Shown in pieces: positions 50,698 through 59,384 of a stretch of DNA of 64,000 nucleotides (position 1 is the stretch's first letter; each line of letters begins with the position of its first letter). Position numbers and translations under genes: made by a program. The stretch is from an uncultured Bacteroidota bacterium. Its GTDB lineage: Bacteria > Bacteroidota > Bacteroidia > Chitinophagales > Chitinophagaceae. The stretch is from the NCBI GenBank assembly GCA_903912435.1, contig CAIWHI010000271.1, positions 68,089 through 132,088 of the forward strand, given 5' to 3'. The notes under the pieces were generated by a model. That model saw nothing but the letters and a program-made list of their open reading frames with translations. It was not told the origin of the DNA and made no database searches.

Positions 50698-51401
50698 ACC
50701 AACGTAAAAAAATCATTTAACGTATTAAGCTCGATTACTCGAACATTACCGTTTTTGTTGTAATAACTTATTGTGTGATTTAGCTTAGGCACATTATTCA
50801 TGAAGTTTAAGATCTTCTCATAGACTTTTGGATCCAGTTGATCCATGAATTCTTCTAGCTCTTCATTAGTATTTTCAGATGCATCGAAGACGTCTTCACC
50901 ATTGTAGATCTTATCGATTGATCTGAGAATAAGCTCAAAGTATTGATCATCACCAGCATTGAAGAATTCTTTATCATCAAAGATTCCTGCCATCGGATAC
51001 TTCATCTTAATACCCATCTCTTCATTGATCTTAATGACATCGCTAATTCCTTCCGGAAACTTAACTTCTATCTGCGATAGGTCAATTTCAAAGTCATAAA
51101 TCTGGCCATCTTCATTGTCACGATAAGACACTTTAGAAATATTATTCACGGAAACCGATCTAAGTTGAAGAAACAAGTATTCCATGTCAAATGTGGTTAG
51201 TTTGTCAATGTCAAATGAGTCGGAGATACTACAATTATTGATGACCTGTTTGATGGCCCTGAAAATCTCAGTCGGATCTTCAGTAGTCTTTGACATTAGA
51301 AGTAATTTCTCTTCTTTAACGAGAAAGGGTCTGAATAGTTCTTTCTTCTTTGTGGAAGGTACTACAAACTCATGGGTTGGGTAGGTTATCTTAGGAAGCA
51401 T
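50694..51401 (-). CDS. 26: Baseplate hub protein gp26-like
   Basis: 235 residues (T4 gp26 is 208). The opening MLPKITYPTHEFVVPSTKKKELFRPFLVKEEKLLLMSKTTE and DKLTTFDMEYLFLQLRSVSVN are typical of the gp26/T4-like hub family. The end, NGNVRVIELNTLNDFFTLV, runs over a seven-T tract. It takes part in central hub assembly. Its 3' end overlaps the next frame, either by coupled initiation or by ribosomal frameshifting. Confidence 0.85.
   Translation of the reverse strand: MLPKITYPTHEFVVPSTKKKELFRPFLVKEEKLLLMSKTTEDPTEIFRAIKQVINNCSISDSFDIDKLTTFDMEYLFLQLRSVSVNNISKVSYRDNEDGQIYDFEIDLSQIEVKFPEGISDVIKINEEMGIKMKYPMAGIFDDKEFFNAGDDQYFELILRSIDKIYNGEDVFDASENTNEELEEFMDQLDPKVYEKILNFMNNVPKLNHTISYYNKNGNVRVIELNTLNDFFTLV
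50706..50712 (-). other. Slippery T_TTT_TTT heptamer at gp26 3' end
   Basis: Zero frame reads GAT TTT TTT ACG. A -1 slip enters a frame that is open from exactly this point: its previous stop, TGA, lies immediately upstream. The zero frame ends 3 codons later. Confidence 0.5.
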
Positions 51402-51415
51402 TATTTAAACTCCAA

Positions 51416-52078
51416 TTATCCGTATGTTGTGATTGTAGGATTGTCTATGTAGAAATCTGTGTATGCTAGTGTTACGGAAACTTTAACTAGAGAGCTTTTA
51501 TTTTCCCAGCTTAGCGGGATATCATTTACCGCAATAGGATATGCTTCTTTAAACACTACCGTAACAACTGGCTCGTCGGGTATAGAAGAGTTGGTTCCCG
51601 GAGTTCCAGTATAAGTGCCTTCATTGTTATAAACTGAAACAAAAATATCGGTAGCATAATCATCTTTATAAGCCACTTCATAACTAGAAATTAGACCCAT
51701 TGAAGGTGCACCATGATCGAATATAGAATTCATCCATGAAGTCATATATTGATATATTCTACCTTTGTTGTCTTCCAAAAACGTTACATTTAAGTCAGTA
51801 AAATTTATATTGGTTGGAAACTTCTGCTGAATACCAAGGCCATAGCGATGATTATTGAATACTTCAAGCGAAGCACCGGGTAACTTAACTTCTTCTGCTC
51901 TAAACTGTAGAAATCCATTTGTTAAATAGTCACCTGAAATGTATTGAGGTTGAGGAACTCCTCTACCGTTTAGACTAGGGGGCATAATAGTAACTACGAA
52001 CTTATTGTTCTGAAGTACACCGCCTCGAGAAATATTATCCCTAAAGTCTTGTATATTGAAACCTGTCTGCGAAGTCAT
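51416..52078 (-). CDS. Tail-tube-fold protein (gp54/gp19 superfamily)
   Basis: 220 residues. INGFNIQDFRDNISRGGVLQNNKFVVTIMPP-type opening, then LQFRAEEVKLPGASLEV and NHRYGLGIQQKFPTNINFTDLNVTF match the tail tube and tube-initiator fold of T4-like phages. Because the main tube gp19 should follow the sheath beyond the left edge, this copy within the baseplate cluster is more likely the tube initiator gp54 or a related protein. It overlaps the next gene by one base. Confidence 0.8.
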   Translation of the reverse strand: MTSQTGFNIQDFRDNISRGGVLQNNKFVVTIMPPSLNGRGVPQPQYISGDYLTNGFLQFRAEEVKLPGASLEVFNNHRYGLGIQQKFPTNINFTDLNVTFLEDNKGRIYQYMTSWMNSIFDHGAPSMGLISSYEVAYKDDYATDIFVSVYNNEGTYTGTPGTNSSIPDEPVVTVVFKEAYPIAVNDIPLSWENKSSLVKVSVTLAYTDFYIDNPTITTYG

Positions 52079-52674
52079 TAGAACATTCCTTGTGAGTCTT
52101 TCCAGACTTGCTGAGTAGTTGCTTTCTGGAACTTTTCGGTTGGTAGCATAAGCGCTGCATCCCAGTTCCTAGGTTCAATATTTAGATATTTGCTTCTGAC
52201 ATGACCCCAAAGATAATGTTTAATGCATGGCTTAAAGTACTTGTATCTAGAAGCGGATGACAAAATTGAATAAGAGATGTTCAGCTTTGTAGTATCATCA
52301 TATCTGTTATTGTTTATAGTTTGATAAATGGCATCCATCAACTTAGCTCTTAGCATGTGAGGTAGGTAATGCATGTTGATGCCTAAGAATCCGTCGCTCT
52401 TAAACTCGATAGGAAATACGAGAGGAAAGGTATCATAGTACGGGAGCTTTTGCTTGTGCTTCGGATCATAGAAAAACATGTACATCCGGCCAATATCATT
52501 GGCCATAATCTTATCCTTGATGTTTTCCTTGTCGGTCATCATCCTTTGTCGATTCACAGAAGTTACTTTTTCTGCTGCATTTCTGTACCAATTGCGGGAA
52601 TCACGCTGGCGAATCGTATCGATGCTAGCTAGTTTACCTTGGTTGGCGATCTGCGTGAAAATATACGCGGTCAT
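52078..52674 (-). CDS. T4-like virion protein, probable DNA end protector gp2
   Basis: 198 residues. The block MYMFFYDPKHKQKLPYYDTFPLVFPI then SDGFLGINMHYLPHMLRAKLMDAI is highly conserved among T4-like phages, where the gene next to gp4 is gp2, the protein protecting DNA ends in the head. IKHYLWGHVRSKYLNIEPRNWDAALMLPTEKF is also conserved. T4 gp2 is longer (274), so the assignment rests on gene order (2-4) and recalled motifs and is moderate. Translationally coupled at both ends. Confidence 0.65.
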   Translation of the reverse strand: MTAYIFTQIANQGKLASIDTIRQRDSRNWYRNAAEKVTSVNRQRMMTDKENIKDKIMANDIGRMYMFFYDPKHKQKLPYYDTFPLVFPIEFKSDGFLGINMHYLPHMLRAKLMDAIYQTINNNRYDDTTKLNISYSILSSASRYKYFKPCIKHYLWGHVRSKYLNIEPRNWDAALMLPTEKFQKATTQQVWKDSQGMF

Positions 52675-53123
52675 TATACGATTCCTAGTTCTTTTTCAGT
52701 GAAGATCTCGAATACGAAACCTCTATCTTTAGCGAATTCTTGTGCGGCTTTCCACTTAGCTTCATTAACACCCCATGTCATTACTTCTCTAATATATTTT
52801 TTAGACTTAGTTTTTCCAGCCTGTACTTTAGGAGGAGTGGTCTGCGACTTTGGTTTTACCTCTATCAACATGTGCTTCTTATTTCCATTTGGTTCTTGAA
52901 CACACACCGTGAAATCGATGAAATAACGATGTACCCTTCCATCTATTGGTGATCGATATGGTATCACTGTAGTTTCAGAACTCCACCATAATACATTTGG
53001 ATTCGCATCCAACCTTATCATAAGCTTAAGTTCCCAACTAGATCTATAGACGATATCAGCGGCATCTCCTCGATACTTTTTGGGGTTTTTACATTTGAAC
53101 TTTCCTTGGTAGTAAGCCATCAT
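52674..53123 (-). CDS. 4: Head completion protein gp4 (nuclease-like fold)
   Basis: 149 residues from the ATG at 53123 (an upstream TTG at 53147 is less likely). MMAYYQGKFKCKNPKKYRGDAADIVYRSSWELKLMIRLD, SPIDGRVHRYFIDFTVCVQ and IEVKPKSQTTPP match T4 gp4 (150 residues), including the E...D...EVK residues of restriction-endonuclease-like folds. In T4 gp4 is needed to complete heads. The C-terminus FEIFTEKELGI is conserved. Divergent from gp48 with overlapping late promoters between. Confidence 0.92.
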   Translation of the reverse strand: MMAYYQGKFKCKNPKKYRGDAADIVYRSSWELKLMIRLDANPNVLWWSSETTVIPYRSPIDGRVHRYFIDFTVCVQEPNGNKKHMLIEVKPKSQTTPPKVQAGKTKSKKYIREVMTWGVNEAKWKAAQEFAKDRGFVFEIFTEKELGIV

Positions 53124-53133
53124 GCCCCATCGA

Positions 53134-53142
53134 TATAAATAA
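53134..53142 (+). promoter_or_regulatory. T4-type late promoter before gp48
   Basis: TATAAATAA, 32 bases before the gp48 ATG at 53174. Confidence 0.7.
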
Positions 53143-53149
53143 TTCAAGA

Positions 53150-53160
53150 CTATTTATTAG
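53150..53160 (-). promoter_or_regulatory. Late promoter-like element before gp4
   Basis: CTAATAAATAG on the minus strand, 27 bases upstream of the gp4 start; it faces the gp48 promoter, so the divergent transcripts would overlap. Confidence 0.5.
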
Positions 53161-53173
53161 AGAGAACAAAGCA

Positions 53174-54175
53174 ATGTCTGGAGCATTAACAACATCGAAC
53201 ATTATAGGAGCAACGGCCGCTGCAGCGGCCGTTGCCACAGCTGCCGCTACACAAGTTGTTGCAAGCCGAACCCCGCCGCCAGCCATCAATCCAAATGTTA
53301 CTTTAGTATTCCCAAATGATTTGATTCAAGCAAATCGTGGTTACTATATGAACATAAGATTTCAGCAATATATCAAAAGATCACAGTCGAATTCTGCTGT
53401 TGTTTCTTCTCAAGGAGGCATTAAACTTCCTCTACCCAATCATCTAATAGATAATAAAAGTGTTGAATATACACCAAGCGATTTAAATCCACTAATTGGC
53501 GCAATTGTGGATACCGTAGCACAAGCTTCATCTGATATGAATCAATTATCTAATGCAGGATTTTGGGGTGAACAACTCGTCAAATTTGGATCTCAGTTCG
53601 GCGCGGCCGTAGCACAAACTTCTTCCATAGGAAGAAATTTACTTGGTGCTACAAGTATTTTAACTGGCACATCATTCAATCCATATCAATCTTTGCTCTT
53701 TAGAACTCCGGTTTTTAGAGAACATACGTTTAATTGGAAGTTTGTACCAAAGAATCAAAAAGAATCCGATGATATAAGATCTATCATTCAATATTTACAA
53801 GTAAACATGCTTCCTGATATCAATTCTGTTGCAGGTTCTTCTTTATTTCAATTCCCCAGCATATTAAATATTCAGTTATATCCAGCTGCCGAATATCTTT
53901 ATAGCTTTAAACCATGTGTGTTAAGAAATGTTACAGTCAATTATGCCCCTCAATCTACTCCGGCCTTTTATAGGGGAACGAGTGCCCCTGCCGCAGTAGA
54001 AATTAGTATTCACTTGGCAGAAATCGAACTATGGACTAGAAGGGATTATCCAACATCTCTTGTTGGCAATACTTCAGGTAATTTATTACCGGTTTCACTA
54101 GGAAACATTTTAACTCCCGTAGTAGAAGCTTCTACAAATCAAAATGGCTCTATCAACGTTCCTGGTGGTACATAA
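53174..54175 (+). CDS. 48: Baseplate tail-tube cap gp48-like
   Basis: 333 residues (T4 gp48 is 364). LVFPNDLIQANRGYYMNIRFQQY, then NPYQSLLFRTPVFREHTFNWKFVPKNQKESDDIRSIIQYL is the gp48 signature, with RNVTVNYAPQSTPAFYRGTSAPAAVEISIHLAEIELWTRRDY at the end. The N-terminal ~40 residues are Ala/Thr-rich. gp48 sits on the hub and starts tube assembly with gp54. It is the first gene of a rightward hub operon. Confidence 0.9.
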   Translation: MSGALTTSNIIGATAAAAAVATAAATQVVASRTPPPAINPNVTLVFPNDLIQANRGYYMNIRFQQYIKRSQSNSAVVSSQGGIKLPLPNHLIDNKSVEYTPSDLNPLIGAIVDTVAQASSDMNQLSNAGFWGEQLVKFGSQFGAAVAQTSSIGRNLLGATSILTGTSFNPYQSLLFRTPVFREHTFNWKFVPKNQKESDDIRSIIQYLQVNMLPDINSVAGSSLFQFPSILNIQLYPAAEYLYSFKPCVLRNVTVNYAPQSTPAFYRGTSAPAAVEISIHLAEIELWTRRDYPTSLVGNTSGNLLPVSLGNILTPVVEASTNQNGSINVPGGT

Positions 54176-54179
54176 TCAA

Positions 54180-55055
54180 ATGACCGAAAGATATTTCGAG
54201 AAATTCCCTACTATAAACTACGCTAACACGGTTGCTGTAAACATCACAGAACGCACCAAAGTGCTTAGTTCTGCTTTCGCTAATCCGTTTAATTATTACA
54301 GGTATGATGTAGTTAATAACGAAAGACCGGACACACTGGCAAATCGTTTCTATAACGATGAATATATGTCTTGGATCTTATACTTGACAAATAATGTTTC
54401 AGATCCTTATTATGAATGGTATATGGATCAGCAGACGTTTAGTAATTTTATTACTCTGAAATACGGTTCTCTACAGCTTGCATCTTCTAAAATAGCATTA
54501 TACCGTAATAATTGGTATCAGAACATTGACCCATACTCGATTTCTTATTACAATGCTTTAACACCATCGCTTCAGAAATATTATGAACCAGTATTGCCCA
54601 GCGATGCTTATGCCACATCACCCATGGCTTATAGAAGAAAGAGAGAAGATTGGAAGATCACTACCAATTCGATCGTAAACTATGGAGTGGCAAATGGTTC
54701 ATTCAATAATGACGAAATAGTAATGGTTAATTTCGATGGTGCGCACACCGGTCAAGGGCAGGTCTGTTTTGCTAACTCATCGAGCGTTTCACTTCAGCAC
54801 GTCTCTGGTTACACTACCGGTATAACCATCACAGGATCTAGTTATCTTTATGGCACAGAAAGCCAAACTAACACTGTATTCACTGCAGCAACAACACTCG
54901 TAAACAACATAGTGCCTGCCGAATCTTCTTATTGGTCCCCTGTTTATTATTACGACTATGAACAAGAACAGAACGAAGCCAATAAGTCCATCGTAGTACT
55001 TAATCCACAGTACACCGCGCTGATGGCAAGCCAACTTAGAAGTCTATTGAAATAA
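54180..55055 (+). CDS. 53: Baseplate wedge protein gp53-like
   Basis: 291 residues from the ATG at 54180, four bases after the gp48 stop. An earlier ATG at 54144 lies inside gp48 and would add a poorly conserved 12 residues. MTERYFEKFPTINYANTVAVNITERTKVL, then YRYDVVNNERPDTLANRFYNDEYMSWILYLTNNVSDPYYEW are diagnostic (gp53 and LysM-like wedge region). T4 gp53 is 196; the extra ~90 residues are a Ser/Thr-rich insertion around 185-260. It joins wedges into the hexagonal baseplate. Confidence 0.88.
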   Translation: MTERYFEKFPTINYANTVAVNITERTKVLSSAFANPFNYYRYDVVNNERPDTLANRFYNDEYMSWILYLTNNVSDPYYEWYMDQQTFSNFITLKYGSLQLASSKIALYRNNWYQNIDPYSISYYNALTPSLQKYYEPVLPSDAYATSPMAYRRKREDWKITTNSIVNYGVANGSFNNDEIVMVNFDGAHTGQGQVCFANSSSVSLQHVSGYTTGITITGSSYLYGTESQTNTVFTAATTLVNNIVPAESSYWSPVYYYDYEQEQNEANKSIVVLNPQYTALMASQLRSLLK

Positions 55056-56284
55056 TGTCCGGATCAATAATGGCTGGTAACTTAAATATCAAGAGCTTAG
55101 TGGTAATATCTCCTCGTGGGACTTACATTATACCGCCATCTCAGACTTCTCTTTCGATTTATGAAAGCATCTTTACACCGGGTATAGTTTGTGATGCTAC
55201 AATCGTCGACTTCAAAGATGCACTGGGTCAGATGATCATGACCGGAGATGAGTTCTTACTCGTTTCACTTGAAACACCGGTCAGTGGCACGACAATCGAC
55301 TATGTGTTCCATGTAGATAATCTAACGAATGTTCAATCTGTCGGTGCACAAAAGGTCAAAACTTATACACTGACTTGTGTCTCAGAAGAAGCCATGACTT
55401 CAAAGATCAATTTTGGTAAGGGCTATAATGATCTGTGTTCTAATATCATAGCCGATATCCACAAGAACTATCTAAAGAGCGGTAAACAAATCATAACCGA
55501 ACCAACCGTAGGTCAGCAGAACATAGTCATTACACCTAGGACAGGATTTGATGCTATTAGGTTGGTCAAGACCAGATCGGTATCTTCTGTTAATAAATCT
55601 TCTCTGTACACCTACTTCGAGACCAGACAAAACAATGCTTCTGTGTTTAAGTTCGTTACCATCGAATCACTGTTTAAGAACAGCATCGTAAAAAGTTTCA
55701 GACAGGCTGATACACAAGGCATCAACTCGAAAGCAAGAGATGATGATAATATCTTGGCTTACAAGGTGGTCAATCAATTTTCTGCTACCGAGAAGATCAC
55801 TCTTGGTGGAGCTAGGAAGATTGTCGATTTAGATGGTACCACACAAATCTATAACTCGAAAATAGTAAACACTGTCGATACGAACTATGCTGATGGTGGT
55901 TTATCTATCGCTTCTGCTACTTCGAATGTATTCACACAAGCTTATACTTCGGCCAATCCGATGCTAACTAGCTTTTATGTAGACAACTTTGTTAGACCGC
56001 AGAACAACATACCTCAGTACAGCCCTGATCAACAGGCATATGCCTCTTTAATGCTTCAGAATAGTCTTAAAATCAGAGTTCCAGGAGATCTGGTGCTAAC
56101 CGCCGGTTCTATGATTAATTGTACTATCATTGATAAAAACGAGTTAAACATCAAAGAAGACCCGCTGCTTTCCGGCAAGTTCTTGGTCGCCAGAATCCAT
56201 CATAAGATTGGTAGGATCGAAGAAAGCCCAAGGTATACATGCGTAATGGAACTGCTTAAGGGCAAATATAATGAGGGCGTATAA
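55055..56284 (+). CDS. 27: Baseplate hub protein gp27-like
   Basis: 409 residues (T4 gp27 is 391). It starts MSGSIMAGNLNIKSLVVISPRGTYIIPPSQTSLSIYESIFTPGIVCDATIVDF, a beta-barrel opening typical of gp27/VgrG-N hub proteins. The C-terminus VPGDLVLTAGSMINCTIIDK, then SGKFLVARIHHKIG is the second tube-fold domain. gp27 forms the trimeric hub between tube and spike. Stop/start overlaps with gp53 and gp5 show a coupled operon. Confidence 0.85.
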   Translation: MSGSIMAGNLNIKSLVVISPRGTYIIPPSQTSLSIYESIFTPGIVCDATIVDFKDALGQMIMTGDEFLLVSLETPVSGTTIDYVFHVDNLTNVQSVGAQKVKTYTLTCVSEEAMTSKINFGKGYNDLCSNIIADIHKNYLKSGKQIITEPTVGQQNIVITPRTGFDAIRLVKTRSVSSVNKSSLYTYFETRQNNASVFKFVTIESLFKNSIVKSFRQADTQGINSKARDDDNILAYKVVNQFSATEKITLGGARKIVDLDGTTQIYNSKIVNTVDTNYADGGLSIASATSNVFTQAYTSANPMLTSFYVDNFVRPQNNIPQYSPDQQAYASLMLQNSLKIRVPGDLVLTAGSMINCTIIDKNELNIKEDPLLSGKFLVARIHHKIGRIEESPRYTCVMELLKGKYNEGV

Positions 56285-57876
56285 TGAATAATCCTTCTCA
56301 CAAAGTTTATGGTTGGTGGATAGGTGTAGTTGTAGACGTAAAAGATCCGTTCGAATCAGGACGTGTGAAGATCAGAGCTTACGGCTTACACGATGATAAA
56401 GTCAACATCCCCGATTCTTCTCTTCCATGGGCTCTGACAGTTCAATCAGTCGATTCTGCTGCAATTGGCAAGATTGGTACTGCAGCTGTAGGGTTAGTTG
56501 TTGGTTCCAGGGTAATTGGTTTCTGGGCTGATGCCGATCACCAGCTTCCAATCGTCTGGGGTTCCATCGGTAAAGCCGGTGATCCAATTGCAGGTCAGTT
56601 AGAATTCGGTGCACCAAAGGTAGATCCATTACTAGGTAGTGCACCTGCTAGATCTAAAGGTTCAATGCAGTACCCCAACAATCCATATACCTATTTGTTC
56701 GGTTCTCGTACTCCTATCTCATCGATTGATTCTGGCGCAGCTAACATCTTTAGTGTATCTGATACTACTGGTGTGAATACTTCTACAGCCGTAATGAAGG
56801 ATATGAGGTTTGCTACTAATCCGACTATCGGCAATCAGTCTCCGAATAACAATTGTCCTATCAGCAAAATGCTAAGTCAGATCGATCCTCTTGGTATCAA
56901 CTCATCTCTTAAGTGCTTACCATCTGCTTTCGACTTACTCAAGGCCCTCTTAGATCTAGCTACGAATCTGTCTAAGGCTTTCATTGGTATGATAGCTGCT
57001 GCTATAAGAAATGCGATTCTAAAGTTAATGCAAAAGCTGGGCTTGCAGAAAGTTCTTACGATTCTGAACCAAGTAGCTCAGACGATTGGTAATGTTAAAG
57101 GTCTACTCGATCAACTCCTCGCTCAAGCTTGCGGCATCAATGCAATTACCATGGGCGTATTCAACACTGTGGACATGGCCCTGGCCACTGCAATGAATGC
57201 CATCAATACCGCTGCGGGTATTATCTATAGCTTCCCTGCTGCTGTTGCAAACCTCTCCGGTGATGCCGCTAGTGCGTTGCTTAACAGCGTCGTTACTTAC
57301 CCGCTCGCTTCGATAGCTACTGCTTTCACCGCTGCACCTCCATCCGTTTCTACCGCTGCTCCAAGCAATTATGTTAGAAAGTATAGTTCATCTGATCAGT
57401 ATCCAGGTTATATTGTATGGGTCGATCCAAACGGTAGTGGAGCTCCAGTATATACACCTAGGAATGGTGAACCTAACTTCATTTCTGCTTCTCAGCATTC
57501 TTCTTATGTAATGGAAAATGCTATCCTTGGTCCATTAGAAGCTGGTATCCTAAGCGGTAACTTAACAGGCGCTACATTCTCGACGATGCTATCCAATGCA
57601 GCACAGGCCGGTAAAGCTTTGGCAGTGTCTATGCTCTTAGGAGCCGGATTCAATTTGGCAGCTGGTCTGGCTTCTTCTGCTACTTCTGTTCCAGCGATAG
57701 CAAATGACCTGGTCAATGATAACATCATGATAGCTTCTGCAGCAAGTGTGGTACCTGATGCTACTAGAGCTGTAAATAAGTTCATACAAAACCAGGCCCT
57801 CGCAGTACAGAAGTCAATAAGAATGAGGATGATGGTATCGAATACGCCGGTCCTACCCGGTTCTTGCACGATCTAA
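56284..57876 (+). CDS. 5: Baseplate hub gp5-like OB-fold protein without lysozyme domain
   Basis: 530 residues. HKVYGWWIGVVVDVKDPFESGRVKIRAYGLHDD, then GSRVIGFWADADHQLPIVWGSIGK is the OB-fold that joins gp5 to gp27. The T4 lysozyme domain that should follow is absent: no E-x8-D-x5-T core is seen. In its place are ~380 residues rich in Ala, Ser and hydrophobics (LLDLATNLSKAFIGMIAAAI, AAQAGKALAVSMLLGAGFNLAAGLAS). The spike is encoded separately downstream. The wall-cutting role is probably taken by the GH73 protein at 47082-48719. Confidence 0.82.
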   Translation: MNNPSHKVYGWWIGVVVDVKDPFESGRVKIRAYGLHDDKVNIPDSSLPWALTVQSVDSAAIGKIGTAAVGLVVGSRVIGFWADADHQLPIVWGSIGKAGDPIAGQLEFGAPKVDPLLGSAPARSKGSMQYPNNPYTYLFGSRTPISSIDSGAANIFSVSDTTGVNTSTAVMKDMRFATNPTIGNQSPNNNCPISKMLSQIDPLGINSSLKCLPSAFDLLKALLDLATNLSKAFIGMIAAAIRNAILKLMQKLGLQKVLTILNQVAQTIGNVKGLLDQLLAQACGINAITMGVFNTVDMALATAMNAINTAAGIIYSFPAAVANLSGDAASALLNSVVTYPLASIATAFTAAPPSVSTAAPSNYVRKYSSSDQYPGYIVWVDPNGSGAPVYTPRNGEPNFISASQHSSYVMENAILGPLEAGILSGNLTGATFSTMLSNAAQAGKALAVSMLLGAGFNLAAGLASSATSVPAIANDLVNDNIMIASAASVVPDATRAVNKFIQNQALAVQKSIRMRMMVSNTPVLPGSCTI

Positions 57877-57885
57877 GGAAATATT

Positions 57886-58647
57886 ATGACAGACCAGCGT
57901 TACTCTAATTCTACCTTTCAAGTAGAATACCCTTACAATAAATCTACTATCACTAGAAGCGGTCATGAAATAGACATCAATGATACACCAGGACATGAGA
58001 GTCTTAGATTCATGCATACCCGTGGCACCGGTGTAGAGATAAATGAAACAGGTGGCTGGAGTCAGGTAGTAGCTGACAATGCAACTAATTACTTCAAGAA
58101 AGGCTTGACCGAAACGGTAGAAGGTCATAAGGACGTAAAGATTGCCGGCAACTTAAACTCTAATGTAGATAATTCCATTAATGATGTCACCGGTGGTGAT
58201 AGGAATATGGCTCAGGGTGGGTCTTTGATCATTGCTACAGGAGGTACAAGACTCGATCATGTGAGTGATGACATGACAGTAACAATCGATGGCACTCACA
58301 CGGTGGCAATCGCAGGAGATGCATCTTATAGCACAACTGGCGATCATGTCAGCTTGGTAAATGGTACTAAGAAGGAGATCTTATCGGAAGTGCAAACCAC
58401 TGCCACCGGTAACATAGAGATAATAAATACCGGAAATGTTTATAGAATCAAAACCGGAACATTTATAGTAGAAGCTGATGCTATCATTCTGAAGACTTCA
58501 ACCGGTGGTCAAATAAGTCTTGGGGCATTGATTTCTCTGTTGGCTCCTGGAGCTGTTTCTATCACGGCTGGTCTAAGAGCTTCTATTACTGCTGCAGATG
58601 TAAGCATCACTGGTCCGGCCGGCATCAACTTGAATAATAACTTATAA
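57886..58647 (+). CDS. Cell-puncturing spike protein (gp5 C-terminal/VgrG-like beta-helix)
   Basis: 253 residues. The body is the repeated GxxxxxxVxGxxxxxVxG pattern of triple beta-helix spikes: YFKKGLTETVEGHKDVKIAGNLNSNVDNSIND, then VTIDGTHTVAIAGDASYST. The N-terminus SGHEIDINDTPGHESLRFMHTRGTGVEIN is shared with VgrG and gp5 C-domains. It forms the needle under the hub; its tip is the PAAR protein encoded next. In T4 this is one chain with gp5; here it is a separate gene 9 bases after it. Confidence 0.88.
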   Translation: MTDQRYSNSTFQVEYPYNKSTITRSGHEIDINDTPGHESLRFMHTRGTGVEINETGGWSQVVADNATNYFKKGLTETVEGHKDVKIAGNLNSNVDNSINDVTGGDRNMAQGGSLIIATGGTRLDHVSDDMTVTIDGTHTVAIAGDASYSTTGDHVSLVNGTKKEILSEVQTTATGNIEIINTGNVYRIKTGTFIVEADAIILKTSTGGQISLGALISLLAPGAVSITAGLRASITAADVSITGPAGINLNNNL

Positions 58648-58913
58648 TGACACAAAAAGCCATACTTAGAGCTACAGTTGATATCACAGGTGGATTAAAC
58701 CTCACTGGCTCTCCAAATGTTTTCATTAATGGTAAGCCGGTAGTCAGAGTAGGTGATCAGGTTGCGGTTTATGGCACACATGGAACAGGCATAATGGCTA
58801 CCGGTTCCGGAACAGTATTCGTAAATGGACTTGCAGTATGCAGGGTCGGTGATACTTCCACAAATGGCGGCACTGCAGTACTCGGAGCAGCTGCCACAGT
58901 CTTTACTTCATAG
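58647..58913 (+). CDS. PAAR-domain spike tip protein (gp5.4-like)
   Basis: 88 residues. SPNVFINGKPVVRVGDQVAVYGTHG, then GSGTVFVNGLAVCRVGDTSTNGG is the PAAR double repeat. The protein forms the sharp, often metal-bound cone on the beta-helix spike. It overlaps the spike stop by one base. The stop is TAG with an in-frame TAA one codon later, so read-through would add a single residue pair at most. Confidence 0.92.
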   Translation: MTQKAILRATVDITGGLNLTGSPNVFINGKPVVRVGDQVAVYGTHGTGIMATGSGTVFVNGLAVCRVGDTSTNGGTAVLGAAATVFTS

Positions 58914-58922
58914 GAATAACCG

Positions 58923-59345
58923 ATGGCACAAAGAGCAGACTTAATCACACAAACGACTAAGAAGCCAGACTTATTCTCTGACTTTTTAGATGACTTCTCC
59001 CCGCATCCACTTACCGGTGACATAGTCAGGGCTAGGAATGAGAATTCGATTAGACAGTCGGTAAAGAACATTATTCTAACCAACATCGGCGAGCGTCTAT
59101 TTCAGCCATTTATTGGATCTAATGTGAACTTAGCTCTGTTCGAACCAGATGATCAGGTTCTAGTGAATGAATTGATGTATCACATTCAAACCGCTATTAG
59201 TAACTATGAGCCAAGAGTTGCAATAAACAACATTGCTCTTCTACCAACTCAAGATTATAATGATATCTCTCTAAACATAGTTTACACCATAATAAACAGT
59301 CAGACTCCTCAGAATTTGAATCTCATTTTAGCTAGGGTGAGATAA
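58923..59345 (+). CDS. 25: Baseplate wedge protein gp25
   Basis: 140 residues (T4 gp25 is 132). DLFSDFLDDFSPHPLTGDIVRARNENSIRQSVKNIILTNIGERLFQPFIGSNV is the gp25/TssE signature with the EPR motif (NYEPRV). gp25 links wedge proteins gp6 and gp53 to the sheath and starts sheath polymerisation. It is the last gene of the rightward hub operon, before a terminator. Confidence 0.94.
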   Translation: MAQRADLITQTTKKPDLFSDFLDDFSPHPLTGDIVRARNENSIRQSVKNIILTNIGERLFQPFIGSNVNLALFEPDDQVLVNELMYHIQTAISNYEPRVAINNIALLPTQDYNDISLNIVYTIINSQTPQNLNLILARVR

Positions 59346-59384
59346 AAAAAGCCCGCTAGGAGTAATCCCGGCGGGCTTCTTCTT
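59344..59384. terminator. Bidirectional intrinsic terminator
   Basis: An 8-bp stem AAGCCCGC (59349-59356)/GCGGGCTT (59371-59378) with an A7 run to the left and TTCTTCTTTT to the right, between convergent gp25 and phoH. Confidence 0.9.
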
